This document shows positions 39,051-48,627 of a stretch of 64,000 nt of DNA, piece after piece (within the stretch, counting starts at the first letter, position 1; each line of letters begins with the position of its first letter). The stretch covers positions 992,001 through 1,056,000 of the forward strand of contig NZ_BRPL01000002.1 of NCBI RefSeq assembly GCF_027923585.1. The letters run 5' to 3'. The translations under genes and the position numbers were made by a program. The DNA is from Philodulcilactobacillus myokonensis. GTDB taxonomy: Bacteria; Bacillota; Bacilli; Lactobacillales; Lactobacillaceae. Below the pieces are notes generated by a model. That model did no database searches. It worked only from the letters and a program-made list of their open reading frames with translations, and was not told the DNA's origin.

Positions 39051-40379
39051 TTATTTAGAGTGATGCTTTTGATCCTCTTTCATCCACTTATGACGCATTC
39101 CTTTATTTTTGGTATGTTTTTTATTACGGTGCTTTTTGACCCGTTTGCTAATCATCGGATGATTTTTCTTCTTGTGATTAACTTTTTTATAAGAAACATT
39201 TTGGTGATGGTTAATTATATTTTGCTTTGCTTTTGGTGACGATTTTTCCTTTGTCTTAGATTGATGACCAATATAATCAACAAGGTGGTTATGATAGTAA
39301 TAAATCGGCTGAAAATGATATTCAGTTTCAGCTAACATATGGCGAAGATCTCTAAAATCATGGTCATCACCAAAATTAAGAACTAAACCAGGTTCTCCCA
39401 TCCGACCGGTTCTCCCAACACGATGAATGTATTGATTCGATTCAGTTGGCAAATCATAATTAACAACTGCCGGCAACTTTTTAATATCTAATCCCCGGGC
39501 GGCAATATCAGTGGTTAATAATAATTTAACCTGTCCCAATCGAAACTGTTTCAATGCATGCTGACGTTTAACTTGATTCAAATCACCTGTTAACTTAGCA
39601 ACATTATTAACATGATTATGTGTGAAATAGCTATAAGCGTGGTTTAAATCGCGCATTTCATTGAAGAAAACTAATCCTTTAAAAGAAGTTACATGTAAGA
39701 GGCGGTTCAACATTTGATTTCGTTTAGCACGTGATACCTTTAAAAGACCATGTTTAACTTGTCCCCTCGTATCATCAATTTTTCTAACATCGATTCGTTC
39801 AGCATCACGGCCAAACCATTTCTTCAAGTGATGTAATATTTCGGTATCAGTGGCTGAAAAATACATTAATTGAGCATCAGAAGGCCCTTCATTCAAAGCA
39901 TCACGAACTGATTCTAAAGTATCACCCTGAAGTAAATCATCAGCTTCGTCAATGACGACCATCTTTAAACCATCCAATTTTAACTTATGATCTTCAGCTA
40001 AATTTAAAATTCGCCCTGGGGTTCCAATAATTATCTTAGGATGCTGTTTCTTTAATTTTTCAACTTGACGTTTAACATTCGCACTCCCAATTAATGCAAG
40101 TGGTTTAATATTAAATATCTTGCTCCACTGTCTAATAACCTGGGTCACCTGCATTGCTAATTCCTGGGAAGGTTCAAAAATCATAACCCTCGTCTTTTCA
40201 AGATTATCATTAGACAAACGATCTAAAATTGGCAAAGCAAATGCCAATGTCTTTCCGGATCCAGTTGGTGATAATCCTAATACATCCTTACCATTTAAAA
40301 TTGGTTGATAAACTTTACTTTGAATCGCGGTTGGTTTTTGATATAAATGATTAAAACGTTGTTCTAACTTTGGATTCAT
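39051..40379 (-). CDS. DEAD-box RNA helicase (CshB-like)
   Basis: A 442-aa ATP-dependent RNA helicase. Visible motifs are the Q-motif region KPTAIQSKVYQPI, SPTGSGKT (Walker A, near residue 37), GTPGRIL, VIDEADD (DEAD box), FSAT, TTDIAARGLD and HRVGRTGR. A strongly basic lysine- and histidine-rich tail (about residues 375-442) probably contacts RNA. By tail and length it is closest to Bacillus CshB, a cold-adaptation and ribosome-assembly helicase, but the subtype is inference. It is followed by tRNA-Arg. Confidence 0.92.
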   Translation of the reverse strand: MNPKLEQRFNHLYQKPTAIQSKVYQPILNGKDVLGLSPTGSGKTLAFALPILDRLSNDNLEKTRVMIFEPSQELAMQVTQVIRQWSKIFNIKPLALIGSANVKRQVEKLKKQHPKIIIGTPGRILNLAEDHKLKLDGLKMVVIDEADDLLQGDTLESVRDALNEGPSDAQLMYFSATDTEILHHLKKWFGRDAERIDVRKIDDTRGQVKHGLLKVSRAKRNQMLNRLLHVTSFKGLVFFNEMRDLNHAYSYFTHNHVNNVAKLTGDLNQVKRQHALKQFRLGQVKLLLTTDIAARGLDIKKLPAVVNYDLPTESNQYIHRVGRTGRMGEPGLVLNFGDDHDFRDLRHMLAETEYHFQPIYYYHNHLVDYIGHQSKTKEKSSPKAKQNIINHHQNVSYKKVNHKKKNHPMISKRVKKHRNKKHTKNKGMRHKWMKEDQKHHSK

Positions 40380-40393
40380 ACTTATAATTTCCC

Positions 40394-41158
40394 CTAATCT
40401 TGGTTTGATTGACTAACATTTTGATCGATAAAACGATTCCATTGCGTCTTATTTCCATTAAATGCCGATTGTGTTACATTTTGCGATTGTCCATCCAATT
40501 GAAGTGATTCATTAGCCTGAAGTTCAATTAAGGTCGCATCTTTTGAACCTTCTTTTAAACTGGATCCATTTAGCCAAAGAAAGCATTTAACATGACGGCG
40601 AGTAATTTGAGTGTATATTGATTGAGTCGTCCAAACCATCACGGAACGATGATAACGTTGTTTAATATCTTGAATAAAATGTAATAAATTACTTAATTGA
40701 CTGTGATTTAGATTACCACCATTGTTGGAAACTTTAATTCCAATTGGCATGGATCCGGTATTTCCGCTTACTTCACGATTAAAATTCACTTCTTGATCAT
40801 GAATATTACTATCAAAACTAAAAATATGATAGACCCCAATTAACATGTTTGAACCTTCACAACGCTGATAATTATTATTAAAATCGTCATCACTATAAAT
40901 AGATCCCTGGGTGGCTCTAATATAAATAAATTTTTGATTAGTGTTAGCTAAAGACACAAAATCTAAATAACCGTCCTGTTGATCAACACTAACTCCCCTA
41001 ATGGGATACACATCCAAACGGGTTTGTTGATACTTACGATACATCGAAAAAGAGAGTATCAAAATGATAATTATAAAAATAAAAGCTAACCATTTGAGGA
41101 TTAGATGATGTTTATGAATGTATTGCGGACCAATTTGACTTCTTTTCACATAAAACAT
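40394..41158 (-). CDS. membrane-anchored GH25-like protein, catalytic acids not seen
   Basis: A 254-aa protein with one membrane anchor (about residues 22-42) and an extracellular domain of GH25 lysozyme type: VSVDQQDGYLDFVSLANTNQ and FIYIRATQGSIYSDDDF align with the first half of the barrel, and GVYHIFSF with the YHF block. The aspartate of the first motif (usually DVS) reads SVD, and the DxE usually seen after PIA reads GIKVS, so lysozyme activity is uncertain. Similar proteins occur in lactobacilli. It begins just upstream of the helicase gene on the same strand. Confidence 0.7.
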   Translation of the reverse strand: MFYVKRSQIGPQYIHKHHLILKWLAFIFIIIILILSFSMYRKYQQTRLDVYPIRGVSVDQQDGYLDFVSLANTNQKFIYIRATQGSIYSDDDFNNNYQRCEGSNMLIGVYHIFSFDSNIHDQEVNFNREVSGNTGSMPIGIKVSNNGGNLNHSQLSNLLHFIQDIKQRYHRSVMVWTTQSIYTQITRRHVKCFLWLNGSSLKEGSKDATLIELQANESLQLDGQSQNVTQSAFNGNKTQWNRFIDQNVSQSNQD

Positions 41159-41224
41159 CCTATCTGCATTTAATATATAAGTAATTATAACACTTAATTA
41201 CACCTTCATTTTTATCAGAAATAC

Positions 41225-41253
41225 TTGAATAGACAAAATGTTTTAAATATAAT
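41225..41253 (+). promoter_or_regulatory. gluconokinase promoter candidate
   Basis: TTGAAT and TATAAT with a 17-base spacer, about 130 bases upstream of the start. The leader between them holds no cre box that I can see. Confidence 0.6.
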
Positions 41254-41385
41254 GAAACATAGTATTCGTTAATTCAAACGATTATATTGATTTCAAATTC
41301 ATTCATCTAAAATTGGACGAATATTAAAAATAAACAATAATTTGGCGCATCAAATTAAATTTCTCTATTTGAAAGGAAGTTGGGC

Positions 41386-42933
41386 ATGGATTATATCATC
41401 GGTGTCGACATTGGAACCACCAGTGTAAAAGTTGTTTTATATAACACCCAAGGGCAAGTAAAAGGATATGCGAATAACGGATATCCATTATATCAAGATA
41501 CATCTGACATGGCAGAAGAAGATCCCGAACAAATCTTTTCGGCAATGGTCAATGGAATCAGAACACTATCCAAAAAAATGCATTTAAGCAAGGGAGATAA
41601 CCTAAAGGGAGTTTCATTTTCATGTGCAATGCATAGTTTGATTTTGCTAGACGATCATCACAACCCAATTACAAGGGCAATTACATGGGGTGATAACCGT
41701 GCAGTTAAATATGCTGATGAATTAAAAGAAAATGGAATTGGAAAAGAATTATACCAAAAGACTGGTACTCCGATTCATCCAATGACACCGTTAACTAAGA
41801 TTATTTGGTTCAAGCACGAACAACCTGATTTATATCATAAGGCACGTTGGTTCGTCGGAATTAAAGAATACGTAATTTACCGACTATTTGGCGTTTTAAA
41901 GGAAGATTATTCAATTGCTAACGCAACTGGCATGTTTAATATCTATAAAATGGACTGGGATGATCAAGCACTTCAATTAACGGGTGTCAAACGTGATCAA
42001 TTGCCTGAATTAGTGGATACAACCTACCAATTAAAGGGCTTAAAGGAAGATTATGCCAAACTAATGAGAATTGACAAAGATACCCCATTCGTAATTGGTG
42101 CATCCGATGGTCCATTAGCTAACCTTGGTGTTAATGCTATCAAGCCTGGTGTCGAAGCAGTTACAATCGGTACATCCGGTGCCGTTAGAATTGTTACCGA
42201 TAAACCAAAAATTGATCCTAAGGGTCGGGTATTCTGCTACTACCTTTACAAAAATATGTGGGTAATTGGTGGACCGGTTAACAATGGTGGAATCGTCTTC
42301 CGCTGGGTTCGTGATCAATTATGTGCCCCCGAAAAAGTTACCGCAGAACAATTAAAAATGGATCCGTACGATCTATTAACTAAAATTGCATCTAAAGTTC
42401 CAGCTGGATCAGATGGTTTGATTTTCCATCCATTCTTAGGTGGGGAAAGAGCCCCAATTTGGGATGCTAATGCTCGTGGATCATTCTTTGGCTTGACCAG
42501 AATTCATACCCGTGCTCACATGATCAGATCCGCCTTAGAAGGAATTGTCTATAATTTATATACAGTTAGTTTAGCATTAGAAGAAGTTTGTGGTACTCCT
42601 AAGAGTATTCAAGCTACCGGTGGTTTTGCCCGTTCACCATTATGGCGACAAATGTTAGCCGATATTTTTGAACAAGATGTCACCATTCCAGAAAGCTTTG
42701 AAGGAACTGCTTTAGGTGCTGCTACTTTAGGAATGTATAGTCTTGGCATCATCGATCATTTAAGCGATGTTAAGAATTTTGTTGGGGTTACCCATTCACA
42801 TAAACCCAATCCAAAGAACTATCAAGTTTACCGTGAATTAATGCCAATTTACATTCGCCTAAGCCGCCATTTACAAACTGAGTACAAAAACATTGCTGAC
42901 TTCCAAAGACGTCACGAAGTTAATAAAAAATAG
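41386..42933 (+). CDS. gntK: gluconokinase (FGGY family)
   Basis: A 515-aa sugar kinase that phosphorylates gluconate to 6-phosphogluconate, feeding the oxidative pentose-phosphate or phosphoketolase route. The N-terminal ATP motif IIGVDIGTTSVKVVLYN, the central HPMTPLTKIIWF and the C-terminal FGGY-like ATGGFARSPLWRQMLADIF are intact. Length is normal. The start ATG at 41386 follows GAAAGGAAGTTGGGC. An in-frame TTG two codons earlier is too near the binding site. No gluconate permease or gntZ lies beside it. Confidence 0.93.
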   Translation: MDYIIGVDIGTTSVKVVLYNTQGQVKGYANNGYPLYQDTSDMAEEDPEQIFSAMVNGIRTLSKKMHLSKGDNLKGVSFSCAMHSLILLDDHHNPITRAITWGDNRAVKYADELKENGIGKELYQKTGTPIHPMTPLTKIIWFKHEQPDLYHKARWFVGIKEYVIYRLFGVLKEDYSIANATGMFNIYKMDWDDQALQLTGVKRDQLPELVDTTYQLKGLKEDYAKLMRIDKDTPFVIGASDGPLANLGVNAIKPGVEAVTIGTSGAVRIVTDKPKIDPKGRVFCYYLYKNMWVIGGPVNNGGIVFRWVRDQLCAPEKVTAEQLKMDPYDLLTKIASKVPAGSDGLIFHPFLGGERAPIWDANARGSFFGLTRIHTRAHMIRSALEGIVYNLYTVSLALEEVCGTPKSIQATGGFARSPLWRQMLADIFEQDVTIPESFEGTALGAATLGMYSLGIIDHLSDVKNFVGVTHSHKPNPKNYQVYRELMPIYIRLSRHLQTEYKNIADFQRRHEVNKK

Positions 42934-42964
42934 CTAATTTTAATTTAATATTATAAAATAATAA

Positions 42965-42995
42965 AAGACACATCTATTTACTAGATGTGTCTTTA
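42965..42995. terminator. bidirectional terminator of gluconokinase and the HTH regulator
   Basis: The stem AAAGACACATCTA / TAGATGTGTCTTT with T runs lies between two converging genes and overlaps the end of the regulator gene. Confidence 0.8.
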
Positions 42996-43852
42996 TTATT
43001 TGGATATTGTTTTTTAAATTCAGAAATATTCTTTAACATTACCGGATCATGGGTAAATTTACTAAAATGTTGAGCATGATCTAAGTATTCAAATGCCTGA
43101 TTATTGTTGTGTAACGTATATAAATTAGTACCCGCAATAAAGTAATAATGCTGGACATTATGCATCACATTTCTTCGTTTGGCTAAATTAATGGCCTGAT
43201 TACAAATATATATGGCTCGTTGTCTTTCCCCTAATTTTAGGTAAAATTTAGCAATTTTAATAAACATTTTAGAAATTAAATTATAATCCACACTATGGTA
43301 TTCATAAAAATTAGTAAAATTACGAAATGCCTCACCCAAATAATCAAGTGATGCTTTTTTATGATCAAGATAGTAATAAGACATTGCCATCCCAACTTGG
43401 CACCATATTTTATAAAAGCAATTTGAATCAAGACGACAGTGGTCAAAAAGAAAATTAAAGTAGTGAATGGCGAAAGGATAATCTTTTTTAACATAGATTT
43501 GCAAAATTCCACCATAGCAATAATATCTTCCCCGTGATTCAGCATCATCTAACTTATGCTGATCAATCTTTTCCCATCTTTTTAGAGCTTCTTTATAATG
43601 CTCTTTCCAAATCTGTTCTTCAATGTATTCCAAAACATCTTTATTGTACTTAGAATGTTTTTCAATCTTATCAATTGGTAAATTCAATCGTTTACAAATT
43701 GGGTACAGCAATTTAAAACTAGTACACGTATTATTTCTTTCAAGTAAACTAATTGTTGCCTGCGTACATATTTTATTAGCTAAATCTTTTTGAGACATTT
43801 TCATTTTTAAACGTCTCTTCTTAATTAATTCTCCATTAATTTCCAATATCAT
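42974..43852 (-). CDS. HTH and TPR-like regulator (RNPP/Rgg-like)
   Basis: A 292-aa putative transcription regulator. The N-terminal helix-turn-helix (about residues 5-60) reads LIKKRRLKMKMSQKDLANKI and QATISLLERN. The rest is a run of helical hairpins with the spacing of TPR repeats, for example YLKLGERQRAIYICNQAINL and NNNQAFEYLDHAQHF. This layout is that of peptide-sensing RNPP/Rgg regulators. No peptide gene is known to me. An inverted repeat and a short open frame lie in its promoter region (see findings). Confidence 0.75.
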   Translation of the reverse strand: MILEINGELIKKRRLKMKMSQKDLANKICTQATISLLERNNTCTSFKLLYPICKRLNLPIDKIEKHSKYNKDVLEYIEEQIWKEHYKEALKRWEKIDQHKLDDAESRGRYYCYGGILQIYVKKDYPFAIHYFNFLFDHCRLDSNCFYKIWCQVGMAMSYYYLDHKKASLDYLGEAFRNFTNFYEYHSVDYNLISKMFIKIAKFYLKLGERQRAIYICNQAINLAKRRNVMHNVQHYYFIAGTNLYTLHNNNQAFEYLDHAQHFSKFTHDPVMLKNISEFKKQYPNNKDTSSK

Positions 43853-43880
43853 TATCCCTTTTATATAAATTTTTAAAGGT

Positions 43881-43896
43881 GAAGCAACAATGCTTC
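43881..43896. promoter_or_regulatory. inverted repeat GAAGCA-ACAA-TGCTTC upstream of the HTH-TPR gene
   Basis: A perfect 6-bp inverted repeat with a 4-base centre lies between the regulator gene and its extended -10 region (TGATATAAT, complement of about 43919-43927). It is a natural candidate operator for self-control. Confidence 0.55.
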
Positions 43897-43938
43897 CGTA
43901 TAAAATAAGTATTTTATTATTATATCATATCTAATCAA

Positions 43939-44511
43939 TTAATCGTATTCTTTTTTAATTTGATTGTGTCGAAAACACGTTATGAGGTGATCATTGACCA
44001 CCCCAATCGATTGAAGGTAAGAATATAAAGTTTTAGGTCCAACACGCTTAAAGCCTTGTTTTTTAAATAATTTAACATATTTTTTGATTAATTCATTAGC
44101 ATTAGGTTCTTGTCCCGGCTTCAAATGATGATCAATTGGTTTAAAATTAACTGGTTGCCAAGTTAATTTTGATAATGTCATTCCATTTTGATGCATTTTT
44201 TGAAGCATCTTCGCATTATGAATGGTTGCTATAATTTTAGCCCGATTTCTAATAATACTTGCATCAGACATCAATCTTGAATAATCATTCTGATTAAATT
44301 GACTTACTTGTTCAATCTTAAATTGATCAAAAACATTTTTAAAAGCAGGCCGTTTCTTTAAAATTAAATTCCATGTTAATCCAGCTTGAAACATTTCAAG
44401 CGATAAACATTCAAATAATTCCCGTTCGTTTGTTTTGGGAACTCCCCATTCACTGTCATGATAATCTATTAAAAGATTACTTTTGGTTGCCCAAGGACAT
44501 CTTATTAACAT
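43939..44511 (-). CDS. tag: DNA-3-methyladenine glycosylase I
   Basis: A 190-aa base-excision enzyme that removes 3-methyladenine from DNA. The start MLIRCPWATKSNLLIDYHDS holds the zinc-binding cysteine and histidine region, then WGVPKTNERELFECLSLEMFQAGLTW. The conserved C-terminal block GFKRVGPKTLYSYLQSIG supplies the helix-hairpin-helix, followed by the second metal site DHLITCFRH. I chose the ATG at 44511, after GGGGGTGAAAG. A longer frame adds 16 unrelated residues. Confidence 0.93.
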   Translation of the reverse strand: MLIRCPWATKSNLLIDYHDSEWGVPKTNERELFECLSLEMFQAGLTWNLILKKRPAFKNVFDQFKIEQVSQFNQNDYSRLMSDASIIRNRAKIIATIHNAKMLQKMHQNGMTLSKLTWQPVNFKPIDHHLKPGQEPNANELIKKYVKLFKKQGFKRVGPKTLYSYLQSIGVVNDHLITCFRHNQIKKEYD

Positions 44512-44552
44512 TTTTCTTTCACCCCCTATCAATAAATACGTTGTTAAATAAA

Positions 44553-44582
44553 AAAACATCCATTAAAAGGATGTTTTTTTGA
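44553..44582. terminator. bidirectional terminator between tag and ddl
   Basis: Stem AAAAACATCC / GGATGTTTTT with T runs. On the minus strand it lies downstream of ddl and would end the ddl transcript; tag starts beyond it on the same strand. Confidence 0.75.
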
Positions 44583-44597
44583 TTTAATTTAAAATCT

Positions 44598-45704
44598 TTA
44601 ATCTAATGGTTCAAAATCATGACGTAATTTAGATTGACGATCAAATTCTTGGTAAGCAAGTTTAATTAAACGTTCAATCAAATCACTGTAACTAATCCCA
44701 GATGCTTTCCATAATTGTGGATACAAACTAATATTAGTGAAACCAGGTAAAGTATTAACTTCACCCAAGTATGGTTCACCTGAACTAGATACTAGGAAAT
44801 CAGCTCTTGCCATGCCCTTTAATCCTAATACTTTGTAGGCATCCAGTGCCATTTTAGTGATTCGATCGGTTAATTTTTGAGAAACCTTAACTGGAATTTC
44901 AAAATGAACCTGACTAGCATCAACAAATTTATTTTGATAGGTATAAAATTTATCTTGTTTTGGTACTTTAATTGCACCCAACTGAGATGCAATTGGATGT
45001 TCATTCCCTAAAATTGAAATTTCAATTTCTTCTGGGCCTTCAATCGCTTGTTCAGCAAGAATTTTATAATCATACTTAAAAGCATCTTTTAAACCACTTT
45101 CAAATTCACTTTGATTATGAATTTGATGAATTCCGACTGATGAACCTTGATTAGCTGGCTTTAAGAAAATTAATTTTCCCAACTGATGGCTTAATTTTGC
45201 ATAATTCCACTGTTTATAATTAGCAGGCGTTAACAAAATATACTTTGTATTTTGAATCCCATGGTAAGTTAATAATTGCTTTGTAATATCCTTATCAAAG
45301 CCCATTGCCGATTCTAAAATGCCACTACCAACATAAGGCTTTTTCAACAAACGTAATAAACCTTGAATCGTTCCATCTTCACCCAAATTACCATGAATAA
45401 TTGGGAAAAAGACATCAATGTCATTGACGCTATTTAAATTAGAAATATTTGCTAATGGTTTCGAAAAATCAATTTTTTTCATTTCATTAGCAACAACCTT
45501 ATTTTCATCAGCACCATCAAAAATTTTTCTGGATGCTTGACTACTTAATACAACCCCATTTTTAGCAATTAAAAACAAATCAACAACATATTTATTTTTA
45601 TCCATTGCATCATAAATATTGTGAGCCGATCTTTTAGAAACATCGTGTTCAGATGAATTACCACCAAATAAAAGACCAACGTGTAGCTTTTTTGTATTCT
45701 TCAA
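44598..45704 (-). CDS. ddl: D-alanine--D-alanine ligase
   Basis: A 368-aa ATP-grasp enzyme that makes the D-Ala dipeptide for peptidoglycan precursors. The GGNSSEHDVSKRSA motif near residue 14, the ATP loop LKPANQGSSVGI, and the GMARADFLVSSSGEPYLGEVNTLPGFT region with metal ligands are complete. A phenylalanine or tyrosine in the pocket that would tell D-Ala from D-Lac specificity was not assigned. Length is typical. It is a single gene with its own hairpin. Confidence 0.95.
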   Translation of the reverse strand: MKNTKKLHVGLLFGGNSSEHDVSKRSAHNIYDAMDKNKYVVDLFLIAKNGVVLSSQASRKIFDGADENKVVANEMKKIDFSKPLANISNLNSVNDIDVFFPIIHGNLGEDGTIQGLLRLLKKPYVGSGILESAMGFDKDITKQLLTYHGIQNTKYILLTPANYKQWNYAKLSHQLGKLIFLKPANQGSSVGIHQIHNQSEFESGLKDAFKYDYKILAEQAIEGPEEIEISILGNEHPIASQLGAIKVPKQDKFYTYQNKFVDASQVHFEIPVKVSQKLTDRITKMALDAYKVLGLKGMARADFLVSSSGEPYLGEVNTLPGFTNISLYPQLWKASGISYSDLIERLIKLAYQEFDRQSKLRHDFEPLD

Positions 45705-45761
45705 TGAAAATCCCGTCCTATACTTATTATTGAAACTATATTATACCATAATTATTATTCG

Positions 45762-46586
45762 TTAGTCGGGATCTTTAGATGGTAAAACGGCACCTTTATA
45801 TTTAGATTTAATCCATTTTTGGGTTGATTTAGATTGTAAAGCGTTCATTAATTTTTTAATATTTTGATTATTCCGTTCACTTTTTCTAACCGCCACAATA
45901 TTATTATATGGAGAATTAGGATCCGATTTTTGAAGCGCGATTGAATCACGTTTAGGGATTAAGCCAGCCTGAACAGCATAATTAGAATTAATGGCAACGG
46001 CATCCCCTTCATTATTTTTATAAATATCAGTCATTAATTTCGGGTCATAGCTATCTTCGAATTGAAGATGTCTAGGATTTTTTTCAATGTCGCTAAAGTT
46101 AGCGTTGGCAACGTTAACACCCGGTTTCATTGTAATTAATCCCGCCTTTTGAAACAGATCTAAAATTCGTCCATAATCAGGGACGTTATCACTAACTAAA
46201 ATTTTAGAATTCGGTTTCAAATCTTGTAATTTCTTAACTTTCTTAGAGTAAATCCCAATTGGTTCTAAATGAACGGAACCAACACTAATTAAATGACCAC
46301 CATAATTAGCATTCCAGCGATCTAAAAAGGCAGTGGTCTGGAAATAATTGGCATCTAATTCTTTTTCAGCTAATGCTTCATTAGGCATAATATAATCTTG
46401 GAAAACAGTGACTTTCAGATGAACGCCTTCTTTTGCTAGTTGGGGTTCAACATGTTTCAAGATTTGAGCATGCGGAATACTGGATGCACCAATTCGAATT
46501 GTATTCTTCGATTGTTTTCCACAACCAACTAATAAAATTGCCAGTAAAGCAACGGTTAAAAAACTAAGGACATGGAATTTCTTCAT
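45762..46586 (-). CDS. metQ: methionine-type ABC transporter substrate-binding lipoprotein MetQ
   Basis: A 274-aa NlpA/MetQ-family lipoprotein. The signal peptide ends in the lipobox LLVGC, so C22 is the likely lipid anchor. The body is KNTIRIGASSIPHAQILKHV followed by the NlpA fold. It binds methionine or a related amino acid outside the membrane. It is the third gene after metN and metI, with 12 bp between metI and metQ. Confidence 0.92.
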   Translation of the reverse strand: MKKFHVLSFLTVALLAILLVGCGKQSKNTIRIGASSIPHAQILKHVEPQLAKEGVHLKVTVFQDYIMPNEALAEKELDANYFQTTAFLDRWNANYGGHLISVGSVHLEPIGIYSKKVKKLQDLKPNSKILVSDNVPDYGRILDLFQKAGLITMKPGVNVANANFSDIEKNPRHLQFEDSYDPKLMTDIYKNNEGDAVAINSNYAVQAGLIPKRDSIALQKSDPNSPYNNIVAVRKSERNNQNIKKLMNALQSKSTQKWIKSKYKGAVLPSKDPD

Positions 46587-46598
46587 AAAATCACTTCC

Positions 46599-47291
46599 CT
46601 AAAGATTTCTCTTATCACATCGTTTAGCCCATTTATCACCCAAGAATTGAATGATTAAGACAAATAATAAGATGATGATGGTAGCAACCAATGTGACCGT
46701 ATTATTATTTGATTCGAATCCTTCAATGTAAGCTAATTGACCTAATCCACCCGATCCAATGGCACCAGCCATTGCAGTGTATGAAATCAATGAAATGGCA
46801 GTAACGGTTCCATCAGCAATTAATGCCGGTGTACTTTCGGGTAATAGTACCTTCCAGATTACGTCCCATCGATTAGCACCCATTGAACGAACGGCTTCAA
46901 TGACACCAGAATCAACTTCTCTAAGGTCAGCTTCAATCATTCGAGCATAGAATGGAGTTGCAGAAATGATTAATGATGGTAATGCAGCCTCTGGTCCAAT
47001 GATGGTATGAACAATAGCTTTAGTAAATGGTAGCAATAGAACAATTAAAATGATGAATGGAATTGATCGAAAGATATTAACTAAGAATGAAACAACAATG
47101 TTAATTAAGTGACTCCAAAAGCCACCTTTATTTTTAGTTTCAAATAAAATCAAACCTAGAATGATGCCGAAGATTGCTACTAAAATCATTGAAATCACCG
47201 TCATCCAAACTGTTTCACCGGTTGCATTCCAAATATCATCCCAATTAACAGAATTAAACTTAAAATAAGATCCTAAACCTTGATTACTCAT
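46599..47291 (-). CDS. metI: methionine ABC transporter permease MetI
   Basis: A 230-aa inner-membrane permease with five or six helices. The EAA loop, ESTPALIADG near residue 155 with the preceding VRSMGANRWDVIWKVLLP, contacts the ATPase MetN. Start ATG overlaps the metN stop by 8 bases, so translation is coupled. Confidence 0.94.
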   Translation of the reverse strand: MSNQGLGSYFKFNSVNWDDIWNATGETVWMTVISMILVAIFGIILGLILFETKNKGGFWSHLINIVVSFLVNIFRSIPFIILIVLLLPFTKAIVHTIIGPEAALPSLIISATPFYARMIEADLREVDSGVIEAVRSMGANRWDVIWKVLLPESTPALIADGTVTAISLISYTAMAGAIGSGGLGQLAYIEGFESNNNTVTLVATIIILLFVLIIQFLGDKWAKRCDKRNL

Positions 47292-48321
47292 GATAAATCA
47301 CCTCAGTTTCAATTTGTAATTTCTGCAAATATTCAATTACTTTTTCTTGTTCATCATGATTACCAATCAATTGAATAATCAATGAACCAATCGCACCATT
47401 CCTGGTTTGTTTAACATTTCCCTGAATAATACTAATTTGAATTTGATACTTTTTACTAATTGATGAAACGACGGGATCTCCCGATTGAGAACCATTAAAA
47501 ATCAACCTGATGATTGCATTTTTGGGATCGGAATGAATAACATTATCCAACGTTGACTGGAGTTCCTTTTCATCACCATTTGCTTCTTTATTCACAAATT
47601 GTTTGGTAACTTCATTTTTAGGGTGGGTAAAGATATCAATTAACGATCCTTTTTCAACGATGCGGCCCGCTTTCATTACTGCAACTTTAGAAGCCACCTT
47701 TCTAACTGCGTGCATTTCATGGGTAATTAAAATAATCGTAATTCCTAAGCGTTTATTAATATCAGTTAATAAATCAAGAATATCATCAGTTGTTTCTGGA
47801 TCTAGTGCACTGGTTGCTTCATCAGAAATTAAAATTTTAGGATCATTAGCCAGCGCCCTAGCAATACCGACCCTTTGTTTCTGGCCACCGGATAATTCAG
47901 AAGGATAATCGTTTCCCCTGTTTTCTAAGCCAACCAGTGATAGTAATTTTCTAGCTTTTTGAAGACGCTTTTCCTTACTAACCCCAGCAATTTCTAATGG
48001 CAGAGCCACATTCTTTAAAACGGTTCTTGACCATAATAAATTGAAATGTTGAAAAATCATTCCGATCTTTTTTCGCTGAATTCTTAATTGACTGGTACTA
48101 AGGTCACTAATATTATGCTTACCAATTAAAATTTGACCTGTAGTCGGTGTTTCTAATCCATTTAGCATTCTTACAAGGGTACTTTTACCAGCTCCTGAAT
48201 ACCCAATAATTCCATAAATTTCGCCATTATTAATCTTTAAGTTAACATTCTGGACAGCTTTCAAATTTTTATCTTTTAACTTAAAAATTTTTGAAACATT
48301 TTTAAATTCAATCATTATCAA
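47284..48321 (-). CDS. metN: methionine ABC transporter ATP-binding protein MetN
   Basis: A 345-aa ATPase of the methionine uptake complex. Walker A is GYSGAGKST (about residue 38), the signature LSGGQKQR, and Walker B ILISDEATSALD. The C-terminal NIL/ACT-type domain (about residues 265-340) is where methionine exerts feedback inhibition in homologues. The start ATG lies beyond the Met T-box terminator. The three genes metN-metI-metQ form one operon. Confidence 0.95.
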   Translation of the reverse strand: MIMIEFKNVSKIFKLKDKNLKAVQNVNLKINNGEIYGIIGYSGAGKSTLVRMLNGLETPTTGQILIGKHNISDLSTSQLRIQRKKIGMIFQHFNLLWSRTVLKNVALPLEIAGVSKEKRLQKARKLLSLVGLENRGNDYPSELSGGQKQRVGIARALANDPKILISDEATSALDPETTDDILDLLTDINKRLGITIILITHEMHAVRKVASKVAVMKAGRIVEKGSLIDIFTHPKNEVTKQFVNKEANGDEKELQSTLDNVIHSDPKNAIIRLIFNGSQSGDPVVSSISKKYQIQISIIQGNVKQTRNGAIGSLIIQLIGNHDEQEKVIEYLQKLQIETEVIYHE

Positions 48322-48337
48322 ATTTCACCCCTTTAAA

Positions 48338-48621
48338 ATAAATAAAAAAGCCTTTCATCTTAACCCAATCTAAAAAAGATTAGGAAAGGACGAAAAGCTT
48401 TCGTGATGCCACCTTTATTCACTATTACCTCACGATAATAGTCTCAATAAGTATCATTTATTAATACTTAACGAAATAATGGTCGTTAACCATTCATTAA
48501 TTAAATTAATGAATAAAATCACACTTTGAGACCATCATTCAACTAAATCCGCTTACCCTTTTCACCAAACGGGTTCTCTGTTAAAACATCATTAGTTTAC
48601 TCATCTCAATATCATCAATTA
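48338..48621 (-). promoter_or_regulatory. Met-type T-box riboswitch of metNIQ
   Basis: The minus-strand leader has stem I with an apical loop (ACCCGTTTGGTGAAAAGGGT), a specifier region TTGAATGATGG beside AGTAAACTAA, from which AUG can be read, and an atypical T-box AAGGTGGCATCACG. A terminator stem (48342-48395) with a T run follows. The UGGC element would prefer a G73 tRNA although Met tRNAs here have A73. Control by uncharged tRNA-Met fits the transporter. Confidence 0.85.
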
Positions 48622-48627
48622 TTCAAA

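Noticed and set aside
41159-41385. cre site ahead of gluconokinase
   Set aside because: The best candidate (around 41272) has three mismatches to the CcpA consensus, which is too weak to call.
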